Shown here piece by piece: positions 8,636 to 16,702 of a DNA stretch of 64,000 nt. How positions within the stretch are numbered: the stretch's first letter is position 1; each line of letters starts with the position of its first letter. The DNA comes from Croceibacterium_A sp035626815 (GTDB lineage: Bacteria; Pseudomonadota; Alphaproteobacteria; Sphingomonadales; Sphingomonadaceae): assembly GCA_035626815.1 (NCBI GenBank), contig DASPMY010000027.1, positions 59,512 through 123,511 of the forward strand, in the 5' to 3' direction. The notes under the pieces were generated by a model. The model was given only the letters and a program-made list of their open reading frames with translations. It was not told the origin of the DNA and searched no databases. Made by a program: the position numbers and the translations under genes.

Positions 8636-9178
8636 ATGCAAACGCATCTGCTCGCCGCCCATCCGGACCACCCGCCGCTCGCCGTCAGCCAGGTCGAGGC
8701 GCGGATCATCGGCCGCGATGACAACTGGTTGCGGGTGCGCTGGCGGATCGAGGGGACGCGGCAGCTCGTCGTGCCGCCGTTCGCCGGCAAAGGGCGGTCG
8801 GACGACTTGTGGCGGACGACCTGCTTCGAGCTGTTCCTCAAGCCGGCCGGCGGCGAGGCCTATTGCGAGCTCAACCTGTCGCCCTCGGAACGGTGGAACG
8901 CCTACGACTTCGACGGTTATCGCGGCGCCATGCGCGAGCGCCCGTTCCCGCACGAGCCGGAATGCACGATGCGCCAGGGCAGCAGCTTCGCGATCTTCGA
9001 CGCGGCCATTCCGGTCGCCGGCCTGCCCGACGCCGATTGCGCGATGGGCTTGTGCGCCGTGCTCGAGGAGCAGGGCGGGGCAGTGAGCTACTGGGCGCTG
9101 GCCCATCCCGCGGCCCGGCCCGACTTCCACGCCCCCGCTTGCTTCGCGGCGGAGCTTCCGGCAGCGGGAACCGCATGA
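8636..9178 (+). CDS. DOMON-like domain protein
   Basis: A 180-residue protein resembling the short DOMON-like proteins of sphingomonads (beta-sandwich fold related to carbohydrate-binding modules): WRTTCFELFL, ELNLSPSERWNAYDFDGYR and a C-terminal WALAHP. DOMON-type domains bind heme or sugars, but no function is established for this group. No signal peptide is visible. A GAGGAA Shine-Dalgarno precedes the ATG. Its TGA overlaps the ATG of the following NamZ-like gene (ATGA), so the two are a coupled pair and a saccharide-related role is a reasonable inference. Confidence 0.75.
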   Translation: MQTHLLAAHPDHPPLAVSQVEARIIGRDDNWLRVRWRIEGTRQLVVPPFAGKGRSDDLWRTTCFELFLKPAGGEAYCELNLSPSERWNAYDFDGYRGAMRERPFPHEPECTMRQGSSFAIFDAAIPVAGLPDADCAMGLCAVLEEQGGAVSYWALAHPAARPDFHAPACFAAELPAAGTA

Positions 9179-10374
9179 AATTCGGCATCGACCGCCTGCT
9201 GGCGGAACCCGATCTGCGCAAGCCGCTCGACGGCAAGCGCGTCGCGCTCGTTGCGCATCCCGCCTCGGTGACCCTCGACCTGACCCATTCGCTCGATGCG
9301 CTGGTGGCGGCGGGAATCAACGTCACCGCCGCGTTCGGCCCGCAGCACGGCATCAAGGGCGACAAGCAGGACAACATGGTCGAGACCGCGGACGAGACCG
9401 ATCCGCGCTACGGCATCCCGCTGTTCAGCCTCTACGGCGAGGTTCGCCGCCCGACCGGGCAGATGATGAGCGCGGCCGACGTGTTCCTGTTCGACCTGCA
9501 GGACCTCGGCTGCCGCATCTACACCTTCTGCACCACGCTGCTCTACCTGCTCGAGGAGGCGGCGCGGCACGGCAAGAGCGTGTGGGTGCTCGACCGGCCG
9601 AACCCGGCGGGTCGCCCGGTCGAGGGCACGCTGCTGCTGCCGGGCCAGGAAAGCTTCGTCGGCGCCGGGCCGATGCCGATGCGCCACGGGCTGACGATGG
9701 GCGAGATGGGCCAGTGGTTCGTGCGCCGGTTCGGGCACGACGTCGATTACCGCGTGATCGAGATGCACGACTGGCTGCCCGAGGCCGCGCCCGGCTGCGG
9801 CTGGCCCGAGAGTCGCATCTGGATCAATCCGAGCCCCAACGCGGCGAGCCTCAACATGGCGCGCGCCTATGCCGGCACGGTCATGCTCGAAGGCACGACG
9901 CTGAGCGAGGGCCGCGGCACCACGCGGCCGCTGGAGGTGCTGCTCGGCGCGCCGGACATCGACGCCCAGGCGGTGCTGGCCGAGATGCGCCGGTTCGCGC
10001 CGGCGTGGCTGGCGGGCTGCGCGATCCGCGAATGCTGGTTCACGCCGACCTTCCACAAGCATTCAGGCATGCTGTGCAACGCGCTGATGATCCATGCCGA
10101 AGGACCGTTCTACCAACACGAGGCGTTCCGGCCCTGGCGGCTGCAGGCGCTCGCCTTCAAGGCCATCCGCCGGCTCCATCCCGATTACCCGCTGTGGCGC
10201 GACTTCCCGTACGAGTACGAGCTCGAGCGGCTGGCGATCGACGTGATCAACGGTGGGCCCGGCTTGCGCGATTGGGTCGACGATCCGGCCGGCGAGGCGG
10301 GCGATCTCGAGGCGCTGGCCTCCCCCGACGAGGCGGCCTGGCGCGACGAAGTGGCGGACTTGCTGCTGTACTGA
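9175..10374 (+). CDS. DUF1343 protein, NamZ-like exo-beta-N-acetylmuramidase family
   Basis: A 399-residue protein of the DUF1343 family, whose characterised member NamZ of Bacillus removes terminal MurNAc from peptidoglycan fragments. Family landmarks include HPASVTLDL, FGPQHGIKGDKQDNM, LFDLQDLGCRIYTF, VLDRPNPAGR, INPSPN and LEGTTLSEGRGTTRP. No obvious signal peptide follows the chosen ATG, so it may act on imported muropeptides, or be exported by an unseen route. The start overlaps the stop of the DOMON-like gene. Assignment to the family is firm; the muramidase activity is transferred by homology. Confidence 0.85.
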   Translation: MKFGIDRLLAEPDLRKPLDGKRVALVAHPASVTLDLTHSLDALVAAGINVTAAFGPQHGIKGDKQDNMVETADETDPRYGIPLFSLYGEVRRPTGQMMSAADVFLFDLQDLGCRIYTFCTTLLYLLEEAARHGKSVWVLDRPNPAGRPVEGTLLLPGQESFVGAGPMPMRHGLTMGEMGQWFVRRFGHDVDYRVIEMHDWLPEAAPGCGWPESRIWINPSPNAASLNMARAYAGTVMLEGTTLSEGRGTTRPLEVLLGAPDIDAQAVLAEMRRFAPAWLAGCAIRECWFTPTFHKHSGMLCNALMIHAEGPFYQHEAFRPWRLQALAFKAIRRLHPDYPLWRDFPYEYELERLAIDVINGGPGLRDWVDDPAGEAGDLEALASPDEAAWRDEVADLLLY

Positions 10375-10378
10375 GGGT

Positions 10379-10705
10379 TCAGCGGATCCGTTCGAGCCGG
10401 CCGGGCCCCTCGAACGTCGGCAGCGGCCGGACGTCGCGGATGTCGTCGCGCATGACCAGGACCGAGCAGCCGTCGATGCGCTTGTCGACCGCGGCGATGA
10501 GCAGCGGCTCCTCGGCCGAGGCAGGCTCGCGCTCGAGCTTCGGCAGGCCCCGCTCCTCGCGCACGAGGTGGATGCGGTCGCGGCACACGGCCTTCGGCCC
10601 GATCTGGGCGACGATCGCGCCGGGGATCGGCTCCGGCAGCGCGGCTTCGCGGGCGGCGGCGCCGGTGGCCAGAGCGAGGGCGACGAGGGGAAGGACAACG
10701 CGCAT
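10379..10705 (-). CDS. small secreted protein of unknown function
   Basis: A 108-residue protein starting with a signal peptide (LPLVALALATGAAAR; cleavage after AAA likely). The mature part contains two cysteines (VCRDRIHLV and DGCSVLVMRDD) that could form a disulfide. The ATG at 10705 has an AGGAGAG ribosome-binding site; a longer in-frame start at 10756 lacks one and would bury the signal peptide. I do not recognise a family. It converges on the NamZ-like gene with 4 bp between the stops. Confidence 0.6.
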   Translation of the reverse strand: MRVVLPLVALALATGAAAREAALPEPIPGAIVAQIGPKAVCRDRIHLVREERGLPKLEREPASAEEPLLIAAVDKRIDGCSVLVMRDDIRDVRPLPTFEGPGRLERIR

Positions 10706-10800
10706 GGGCTCTCTCCTTGCCGGCGATCCATAACAGATCGGCGGAATTTCGCCCACTTTTCGTTAACGCGATATTGCGGTTCCGGCGCTAGCCCGGGGCG

Positions 10801-11712
10801 ATGGGCCAGGAACTCGCCATCGACGCCGCCGCGGCGGAGCCGGCCGCGTGCCATGTGTGCGGCGGGCGCGAGCCGCGGCACCTGTTCCGCAAGTTCGGCT
10901 ACGACCTGGTGCGCTGCCGGGGCTGCGGCCTGGCTTATGTCGCCAATCCGCCCGGCCGGTCAGCGATCGAGGCGTTCTACAGCGCCGAGGCCGACTATCA
11001 CGGCGAGCTGCTCGATCCGGCCGATCCGGCGTTCGCCCGGACGGGGCGGATCGCGCGCCAGCACTTGCGCATGCTGCGGCGGAGCATCCGCCATCCGCAC
11101 CGCCACAAGCTGCTCGACATCGGCTGCTCGAGCGGGCTGTTCCTCGACGCGGCGCGCCGCGCCGGCTTCGAGGCCTACGGCGCCGAGCTGTCGCCCGACA
11201 CCGCGGCGTTCGCGCGCACCCATTTCGGGCTCGAGGTTCACGCCGGCGATTGGCGCGACGCCGGCTATGCCGAAGGCAGCTTCGACGTCGTCACGCTGTT
11301 CGACGTGGTCGAGCACCTGCCTGACCCGCTGGCCGAGCTGGCGGCGATCCGCGCCCTGCTCAAGCCCGGCGGGCTGCTGCTGCAATCGACGCCCAACATC
11401 GACGGGCTGTTCCCGCGGCTGTCGTATCGGCTGGCGGCGAAACTGGACTACTGGCCGCATCCGGAGCCGCCGCACCACCTGTTCCAGTTCTCGCGCCGGA
11501 CGCTCACGGCGCTGACGGAGCGGGCCGGCTACCGTGTCGCGCGCGCCGACCAGACGCGCATCCAGCTCGGCTACACCTTCGGCACCCCGGCGAGCTGGCG
11601 GGTCAGCCCCAAGCTGCTCGCCTATGCCGCGCTGTTCGCGCCCGCCGCCATCGTCGGGCCGTGGCTCGGCATGGGCGACTGGCTGTACCTCGCCGCGCGC
11701 CGGCCCGCTTAG
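10801..11712 (+). CDS. class I SAM-dependent methyltransferase with N-terminal zinc-finger-like motif
   Basis: A 303-residue protein. The N-terminus holds two CxxC pairs (CHVCGG and CRGCGLAYV, residues about 17-43) like the zinc finger of sugar C-methyltransferases. A Rossmann methyltransferase core follows, with SAM motif LLDIGCSSGLFLDAA near residue 103 and post-motif DVVEHLPDPL. The C-terminal 60 residues are hydrophobic and may associate with the membrane. It looks like a Methyltransf_23-type enzyme acting on a lipid- or sugar-linked substrate, which cannot be specified. Confidence 0.8.
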   Translation: MGQELAIDAAAAEPAACHVCGGREPRHLFRKFGYDLVRCRGCGLAYVANPPGRSAIEAFYSAEADYHGELLDPADPAFARTGRIARQHLRMLRRSIRHPHRHKLLDIGCSSGLFLDAARRAGFEAYGAELSPDTAAFARTHFGLEVHAGDWRDAGYAEGSFDVVTLFDVVEHLPDPLAELAAIRALLKPGGLLLQSTPNIDGLFPRLSYRLAAKLDYWPHPEPPHHLFQFSRRTLTALTERAGYRVARADQTRIQLGYTFGTPASWRVSPKLLAYAALFAPAAIVGPWLGMGDWLYLAARRPA

Positions 11713-11763
11713 CGCTTGCTCTCCGGCGCCGCGGCTCGCTAAGCCGGGGCGAGGGGGAACGCG

Positions 11764-12789
11764 ATGACAATCACCGAAACCGAAGCCGCGGCGGCCGGCC
11801 GCCTGATGGAGATGACCATCGCCCACTGGGGCGGCGAGCTGCTGCTGCAGGCCGCCGAGATGAGCCTGGCCGACAAGTTCGCCGGCCGCGAGCCGCGCAC
11901 GGCGACCGACCTCGCCGGCGAATACGGCATGCGCCACCGCGAGCTCTATCGCTACTTGCGCGCGCTGACCGGCATCGGCCTGCTCGAGTTCGCCGGCGAC
12001 GACAGCTTCCGCCTGACCGACCTCGGCGCCGCCCTGCGGAGCGGCGCGCCCGGCGCCGCCCGCTCGGCCGTGATCGCGCTGGTCGGCGACATGGTCAAAC
12101 CGGCGTGGAAGGCGTTCGACCACGGCCTCGTCTCGGGCGACCCCGGGTTCGAGAAGGCTCACGGCATGGGTTTGTTCGAGTACCTGCAGAAGAACCCGGG
12201 CATGGCGCAATTCTTCAACGAGACCATGGTCGGCTTCCACGGCCGCGAGCCGCCGGCGGTGGCCGAGGCCTACGACTTTGCGGGGATCGGCTCGCTGGTC
12301 GACGTCGGCGGCGCTTCGGGCAACATGCTCGGCCACGTGCTGTCGCGGCATCCGGGCCTGAAGGGGGTGCTCTACGACCTGCCGCACGTGGTGGTCGACG
12401 CGCCGCCGCTGCTCGAAAGCTTCGGCGTGCAGGACCGGGTGACGATCGAGAGCGGCAGCTTCTTCGAGCGCGTGCCCGCCGGGCACGACGCCTACCTGCT
12501 CAGCCACATCGTTCACGACTGGGACGACGACGAGAACGCGACCATCCTCGGCCACGTGCGCGAGGCGATGAAGCCCGACGCCAAGCTGCTGATCGTCGAG
12601 ATGGTCCTGCCCGACGGCGACGCGCCGCACATGGGCAAGATGCTCGACATGATGATGCTGCTGGTGCCGGGCGGCGAGGAGCGCACCGCCAGCGAGTACG
12701 ACGCGCTGCTCGCGGCGAACGGCTTCCGCATGACCCGGGTGGTGCCGACCGCGTCGCCGGTCAGCGTGGTCGAGGCGGTGCGGGCCTAG
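11764..12789 (+). CDS. O-methyltransferase, COMT-like family 2
   Basis: A 341-residue protein with an N-terminal winged-helix dimerisation domain (residues 1-105) and a C-terminal SAM domain. It has LVDVGGASGNMLGHV and the catalytic-base segment HIVHDWDDDENATIL, the pattern of hydroxyneurosporene, acetylserotonin and polyketide O-methyltransferases. The substrate is unknown and no biosynthetic cluster surrounds it. Its TAG shares the palindrome CTAG with the stop of the convergent HTH gene. Its last 42 bases recur, slightly degraded, at 13364-13404. Confidence 0.85.
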   Translation: MTITETEAAAAGRLMEMTIAHWGGELLLQAAEMSLADKFAGREPRTATDLAGEYGMRHRELYRYLRALTGIGLLEFAGDDSFRLTDLGAALRSGAPGAARSAVIALVGDMVKPAWKAFDHGLVSGDPGFEKAHGMGLFEYLQKNPGMAQFFNETMVGFHGREPPAVAEAYDFAGIGSLVDVGGASGNMLGHVLSRHPGLKGVLYDLPHVVVDAPPLLESFGVQDRVTIESGSFFERVPAGHDAYLLSHIVHDWDDDENATILGHVREAMKPDAKLLIVEMVLPDGDAPHMGKMLDMMMLLVPGGEERTASEYDALLAANGFRMTRVVPTASPVSVVEAVRA

Positions 12790-13404
12790 CCGCAAGTGTT
12801 ACCCTTGGCGACACGCAGATCGCGGATTTTCGAGCAAGATTCGTCACCCCTCCGGTCGACTCGCGCCAGCGCCCGGTCGTAGTGCGACATCAGCCTGAGA
12901 AGCGCGGAATTGTCCGGTTTCTGGCGCGATCCGATGTACTTGCCGCCGCGGAAACGCGGGCGAATGAGGCCCTGATAGGCAAGGAATTGCAGGTCGGCGA
13001 TTGTCACCCGGCGAACCGGCGATCCGAGCGCCGCGTCCCAGGCCGCGCAGAAGCTTTCAGCACCCGGCCGGTTGCGTAGCTGGTAGGCGCCCTTGCGGCT
13101 CATGCCCACGCGCGCGCAGGCGGCGGACACCGAGCCGGTCTCGGCCAGATAGCCGAGAAAGTGCGCCTGGCGCTCGGGCGTCCATCCGTGCGGATTGGCG
13201 CGCAGCGGCACGGGGTAGAACGCGGGGACGCGCGGCAGGCGGCGGCGCGGACGGCCCTTCGACACGCCCGGGGCGGTCGGTGGAGGTGATTCGCTGCTCA
13301 TCCCGAGCATAAGCCCGATTTTGGGGGCTGTAGGACAGCGTTTTCTTGACCAGTTACGCGTCGCCGACCGCCTCGCCGGTCACCGGGTCGAGGCGGTGCG
13401 GGCC
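12745..13404. repeat. pair of degenerate direct repeats flanking the HTH gene (12745-12786 and 13364-13404)
   Basis: The last 42 coding bases of the O-methyltransferase recur about 620 bp downstream with three substitutions and one deletion; the last 18 bases are identical. The HTH gene lies exactly between the copies. This suggests a duplication or insertion event in which only the 3' scrap of the methyltransferase survives on the right. Confidence 0.7.
12786..13310 (-). CDS. orphan helix-turn-helix protein
   Basis: A protein of up to 174 residues (ATG at 13310; a start at MSSES four codons in is equally plausible). It has an N-terminal basic Pro/Arg-rich region, then WTPERQAHFLGYLAETGSV followed by SAACARVGMSRKGAYQLR, a convincing helix-turn-helix. 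It matches a poorly characterised family of small sphingomonad HTH proteins that resemble phage terminase small subunits or transposase HTH modules. The coding sequence looks somewhat less GC-biased than its neighbours. It is confined between two degenerate copies of the methyltransferase 3' end. Confidence 0.65.
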   Translation of the reverse strand: MLGMSSESPPPTAPGVSKGRPRRRLPRVPAFYPVPLRANPHGWTPERQAHFLGYLAETGSVSAACARVGMSRKGAYQLRNRPGAESFCAAWDAALGSPVRRVTIADLQFLAYQGLIRPRFRGGKYIGSRQKPDNSALLRLMSHYDRALARVDRRGDESCSKIRDLRVAKGNTCG

Positions 13405-13414
13405 CGGGCGGCCC

Positions 13415-14470
13415 CTATTCGGCCGGTCCCGGGGTGTTGATCTGCACATTGCCGTCGCGGTCGTTGATTGCCAGCGCCTGCGCGTCCTGAGCTATCTCCC
13501 ACGCTGTGGCGGGATCAGGAGGCCGATCCGTCATCGCCATCAGCATTATGCGGTCCGCGTCGGCGTAGATGATGGGCACGCCCTGATCGTGGCGGCCCAC
13601 GCCCGGCAGTTCCTGCATCGATATGCCGACGAACAAGGCGTTGCCGCTGTCGCCGAAGGCGATCGCGTATCGATCCGTCGCCTCGTCCGGCCGGTAAACA
13701 TTGAGGCCCTCGACCCGCTCGTCTCGGCACCAGCGAACGTCCGGCAACGGAACCTTTTCGCCCTGCTCGTTCTGCGACGATGAAACGCCGTCCATCATGA
13801 CAGCAATCGCCGCGACGGCGGCCTGCTCCGGCTCGAGTCTCGTCGCGGTGCCGGCGGCAAGCTGCGTGCTGCACGCCTCGACGGCATAAGCCGGCTGAGA
13901 CAGGAAGCCGGGCTCCGGTAGCTTCAGGGACGCCTCGACCCGCCTCAACAGCTGACCGAGTTGGCTGGCATCCAACGCCGAAGAAGTGGCGCGCAGCTTG
14001 ATCAGCCATGACCCATGCGGAAACAGCAACGCGCCGGTTGCGCTGTTGGGCTGGCCGGGCGCGAGGTCATACGCAATCGCGAGTCCGGTCGAAGTCGCGC
14101 TGCCGGTGGGTCGGAACGTGGTCGGGACCAGCGAGCCGGTGCCGGCGGGCAGGAAGCCTTCGCGCGCGGCCATGACCCGAATAAGGCGATCGAACGACAG
14201 CGAGGCGTCGGGCAGGCCGGCGCGATAGACGTAAAGCGTCAAGAATGTCGCTTGATCGTCGGTCTCATACATTGCCGCGACGTCGTGCTGCTCCGTGCCG
14301 AAATCGCGGACGCGCTTGCGGTCCATGCCTTCGAGGTTCGGCGGAAAGCTGATCTGGGTGCGCTGATGATCGAAAGCCGCGTCCTCGGCGACTGCGATGT
14401 CGTCGACCGCCAGCGCCGGCCCTGCGGCCATCAGCAGGCCAAGAGTACCCACAAGCAGATGAAATCGCAT
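13415..14470 (-). CDS. secreted protein of unknown function
   Basis: A 351-residue protein with a clear signal peptide (GTLGLLMAAGPALA, cleavage before VDD) and a strong GGGGAGGAG ribosome-binding site. The mature protein has no transmembrane segment and a few cysteines (VEACSTQLA and VRWCRDERVE). I do not recognise a family. Two similar halves of roughly 150 residues, each ending in a hydrophobic strand pattern, may be present. Codon use seems less GC-extreme than in the flanking genes, as for the neighbouring HTH gene, which hints at more recent acquisition. Confidence 0.65.
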   Translation of the reverse strand: MRFHLLVGTLGLLMAAGPALAVDDIAVAEDAAFDHQRTQISFPPNLEGMDRKRVRDFGTEQHDVAAMYETDDQATFLTLYVYRAGLPDASLSFDRLIRVMAAREGFLPAGTGSLVPTTFRPTGSATSTGLAIAYDLAPGQPNSATGALLFPHGSWLIKLRATSSALDASQLGQLLRRVEASLKLPEPGFLSQPAYAVEACSTQLAAGTATRLEPEQAAVAAIAVMMDGVSSSQNEQGEKVPLPDVRWCRDERVEGLNVYRPDEATDRYAIAFGDSGNALFVGISMQELPGVGRHDQGVPIIYADADRIMLMAMTDRPPDPATAWEIAQDAQALAINDRDGNVQINTPGPAE

Positions 14471-14521
14471 TCAGCTCCTCCCCACCGACTTCGGGAGGAT
14501 GTGCCGGTGCTGTCACCAGCG

Positions 14522-16498
14522 TCAAGCGTCGATCATCTCGCGATCGACCTCGCCGGCGCGGTTCTGGATGAAGTTGAAGCGGTGCTCGGGGTTGCGGCCC
14601 ATCAGCTGGTCGACCAGCTCGGCGACGGCGTAGCGCTGCTCGTGGTGCTCGGGCAGGGTGATGCGGATCAGCGAGCGCGTCTCCGGGCTCATCGTCGTCT
14701 CGCGCAGCTGCTGCGGGTTCATCTCGCCGAGGCCCTTGAAGCGGCTGACCTCGACCTTCTTGCCCTTGAACAGCGTCGCCTCGAGCTCTGCGCGGTGCGC
14801 GTCGTCCTTGGCGTAGGCGCTCTCCTTGCCGGCGGTCAGGCGGTAGAGCGGGGGTTGGGCCAGGTAGAGGTGCCCGTTCCGCACGATCTCGGGCATCTCC
14901 TGGAAGAAGAACGTCATCAGCAGCGTGGCGATGTGCGCGCCGTCGACGTCGGCGTCGGTCATGATGACGATGCGGTCGTAGCGCAGCGCTTGCGGATCGC
15001 AGTCCTTGCGGCTGCCGCAGCCGAGCGCGAGGATCAGGTCGGCGATCTCGGAGTTGGCGCGGATCTTGTCGGCGGTGGCGCTGGCGACGTTGAGGATCTT
15101 GCCGCGGATCGGCAGGATCGCCTGGCTCTTGCGGTCGCGCGCCTGCTTGGCGCTGCCGCCGGCGGAATCGCCTTCGACGATGAACAGCTCGGTCTCGGCG
15201 TCGCCTTCGCCCGAGCAGTCGGTCAGCTTGCCGGGGAGGCGCAGCCGCTTGGCGTTGGTGGCGGTCTTGCGCTTGATCTCGCGCTCGGCCTTGCGCCGCA
15301 GCCGCTCGTCCATCCGCTCCATCACCGCGCCGAGCAGCGCGCGGCCGCGCTCCATGTTGTCGGCGAGGAAGTGGTCGAAGTGATCGCGCACCGCGTTCTC
15401 GACCAGCCGCGTCGCGTCGGGCGAGGTCAGGCGGTCCTTGGTCTGGCTCTGGAACTGCGGCTCGCGGACGAACAGCGAGAGCATGATCTCGGCCCCGGTG
15501 ACGATGTCGTCGGCCGAGATGTCCTTGGCCTTCTTCTGCCCGACCAGCTCGCCGAACGCGCGGATGCCCTTGGCGAGCGCGGCGCGCATGCCCTGCTCGT
15601 GGGTGCCGCCGTCGGGCGTGGGCACGGTGTTGCAGTACCACGAGTAGGCGCCGTCGCTCCACAGCGGCCAGGCGACCGCCCATTCGACGCGGCCCTGGTC
15701 GTCCGGGAAATCCTGCCGCCCGGTGAAGAACTGGCTGGTGACGCACTCGCGGCCGCCGACCTGCTCGGCGAGGTGGTCGGCGAGGCCGCCAGGGAACTGG
15801 AACACCGCTTCGGCCGGCACGTCCCCGCTCGCCAGCGACGGCGCGCATTTCCAGCGGATCTCGACCCCGGCGAACAAGTAGGCTTTCGAGCGCGCGAGCC
15901 GGAACAGCCGCCCGGGCTTGAAGTCGCGCTCGCCGAAGATTTCGCTGTCGGGGGTGAAGGCCACCGTGGTGCCGCGCCGGTTGGGCGTCGGCCCGAGGCG
16001 CTGCAGCCCGCCCGTCGGGTGCCCGCGCTCGAACTCCTGCGCGAACAGCTCCTTGTTCTTGGCCACCTCGATGCGGACGTGGCTCGACAGCGCGTTGACC
16101 ACGCTGACGCCGACGCCGTGCAGGCCGCCGCTGGTGGCGTAAGCCTTGCCCGAGAACTTGCCGCCCGAATGGAGCGTGGTGAGGATCACCTCGAGGCTCG
16201 ACTTGCCGGGGAACTTGGGATGCTCGTCGACCGGGATGCCGCGGCCGTTGTCGGTGATCGACAGGCGGTTGCCTTCCGCCAGCTCGACCTCGATCCGCGT
16301 CGCGTGGCCGGCGACCGCCTCGTCCATCGCGTTGTCGAGCACTTCGGCGGCGAGGTGGTGCAGCGCGCGCTCGTCGACGCCGCCGATGTACATCCCCGGG
16401 CGCCGGCGCACCGGCTCGAGCCCTTCGAGCACTTCGATCGCGGAGGAGTCGTAATCGCCGCCGCCGACGGGCAGCTGGTCGAACAGGTCTTCTGACAT
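14522..16498 (-). CDS. parE: DNA topoisomerase IV subunit B
   Basis: A 658-residue GHKL ATPase subunit that, with ParC, decatenates replicated chromosomes. The N-terminal ATP site includes EVLDNAMDEAV and DNGRGIPV, followed by the G-loop GGLHGVGVSVVNALS. The Toprim domain carries EGDSAGGSAKQ and DADVDGAHIATLL. Length and the FKGLGEMNPQQL segment fit ParE/GyrB, and the short 650-residue length with no GyrB insert favours ParE. The ATG at 16498 was chosen (MSEDLFDQLP). The next gene upstream on this strand is lpoA, beyond a family A repeat. Confidence 0.93.
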   Translation of the reverse strand: MSEDLFDQLPVGGGDYDSSAIEVLEGLEPVRRRPGMYIGGVDERALHHLAAEVLDNAMDEAVAGHATRIEVELAEGNRLSITDNGRGIPVDEHPKFPGKSSLEVILTTLHSGGKFSGKAYATSGGLHGVGVSVVNALSSHVRIEVAKNKELFAQEFERGHPTGGLQRLGPTPNRRGTTVAFTPDSEIFGERDFKPGRLFRLARSKAYLFAGVEIRWKCAPSLASGDVPAEAVFQFPGGLADHLAEQVGGRECVTSQFFTGRQDFPDDQGRVEWAVAWPLWSDGAYSWYCNTVPTPDGGTHEQGMRAALAKGIRAFGELVGQKKAKDISADDIVTGAEIMLSLFVREPQFQSQTKDRLTSPDATRLVENAVRDHFDHFLADNMERGRALLGAVMERMDERLRRKAEREIKRKTATNAKRLRLPGKLTDCSGEGDAETELFIVEGDSAGGSAKQARDRKSQAILPIRGKILNVASATADKIRANSEIADLILALGCGSRKDCDPQALRYDRIVIMTDADVDGAHIATLLMTFFFQEMPEIVRNGHLYLAQPPLYRLTAGKESAYAKDDAHRAELEATLFKGKKVEVSRFKGLGEMNPQQLRETTMSPETRSLIRITLPEHHEQRYAVAELVDQLMGRNPEHRFNFIQNRAGEVDREMIDA

Positions 16499-16559
16499 GG
16501 TACGGCTATAAGGCGCGGATTCGCGCGGGTTCAAGGAGACGACGCCGGTTATCCGGAGG

Positions 16560-16702
16560 GTCCTTCGAGACGAGCCTTCGACTACGCGCCTGCGGCGCTT
16601 CTCTCAGCCTCTCCTCAGGACGAGCGGAGTTTGTTGACCCGCTCATCCTGAGGAGCGGCTGAGGAGCCGCGCAGCGGCGTTTCGAAGTCGCGTCTCGAAG
16701 GA
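16560..16702. repeat. intergenic palindrome, family A, copy 1
   Basis: A 143-bp imperfect palindrome with outer arms TCCTTCGAGACG and CGTCTCGAAGGA and inner arms CTCCTCAGGACGAGCGG and CCGCTCATCCTGAGGAG. The right end abuts the lpoA stop codon. It fills most of the lpoA-parE gap. A second copy is at 26794-26926. Confidence 0.85.

Noticed and set aside
8591..9130. N-terminal extension of tyrS
   Set aside because: The extension lies antisense to the DOMON-like gene, and MSEYKSELL with a GAGGGAG site is the normal TyrS start.
14015..16495. 826-codon open frame on the plus strand opposite parE
   Set aside because: Antisense frame opened by very high GC codon use; it has no family motifs while parE has all of its motifs on the other strand.
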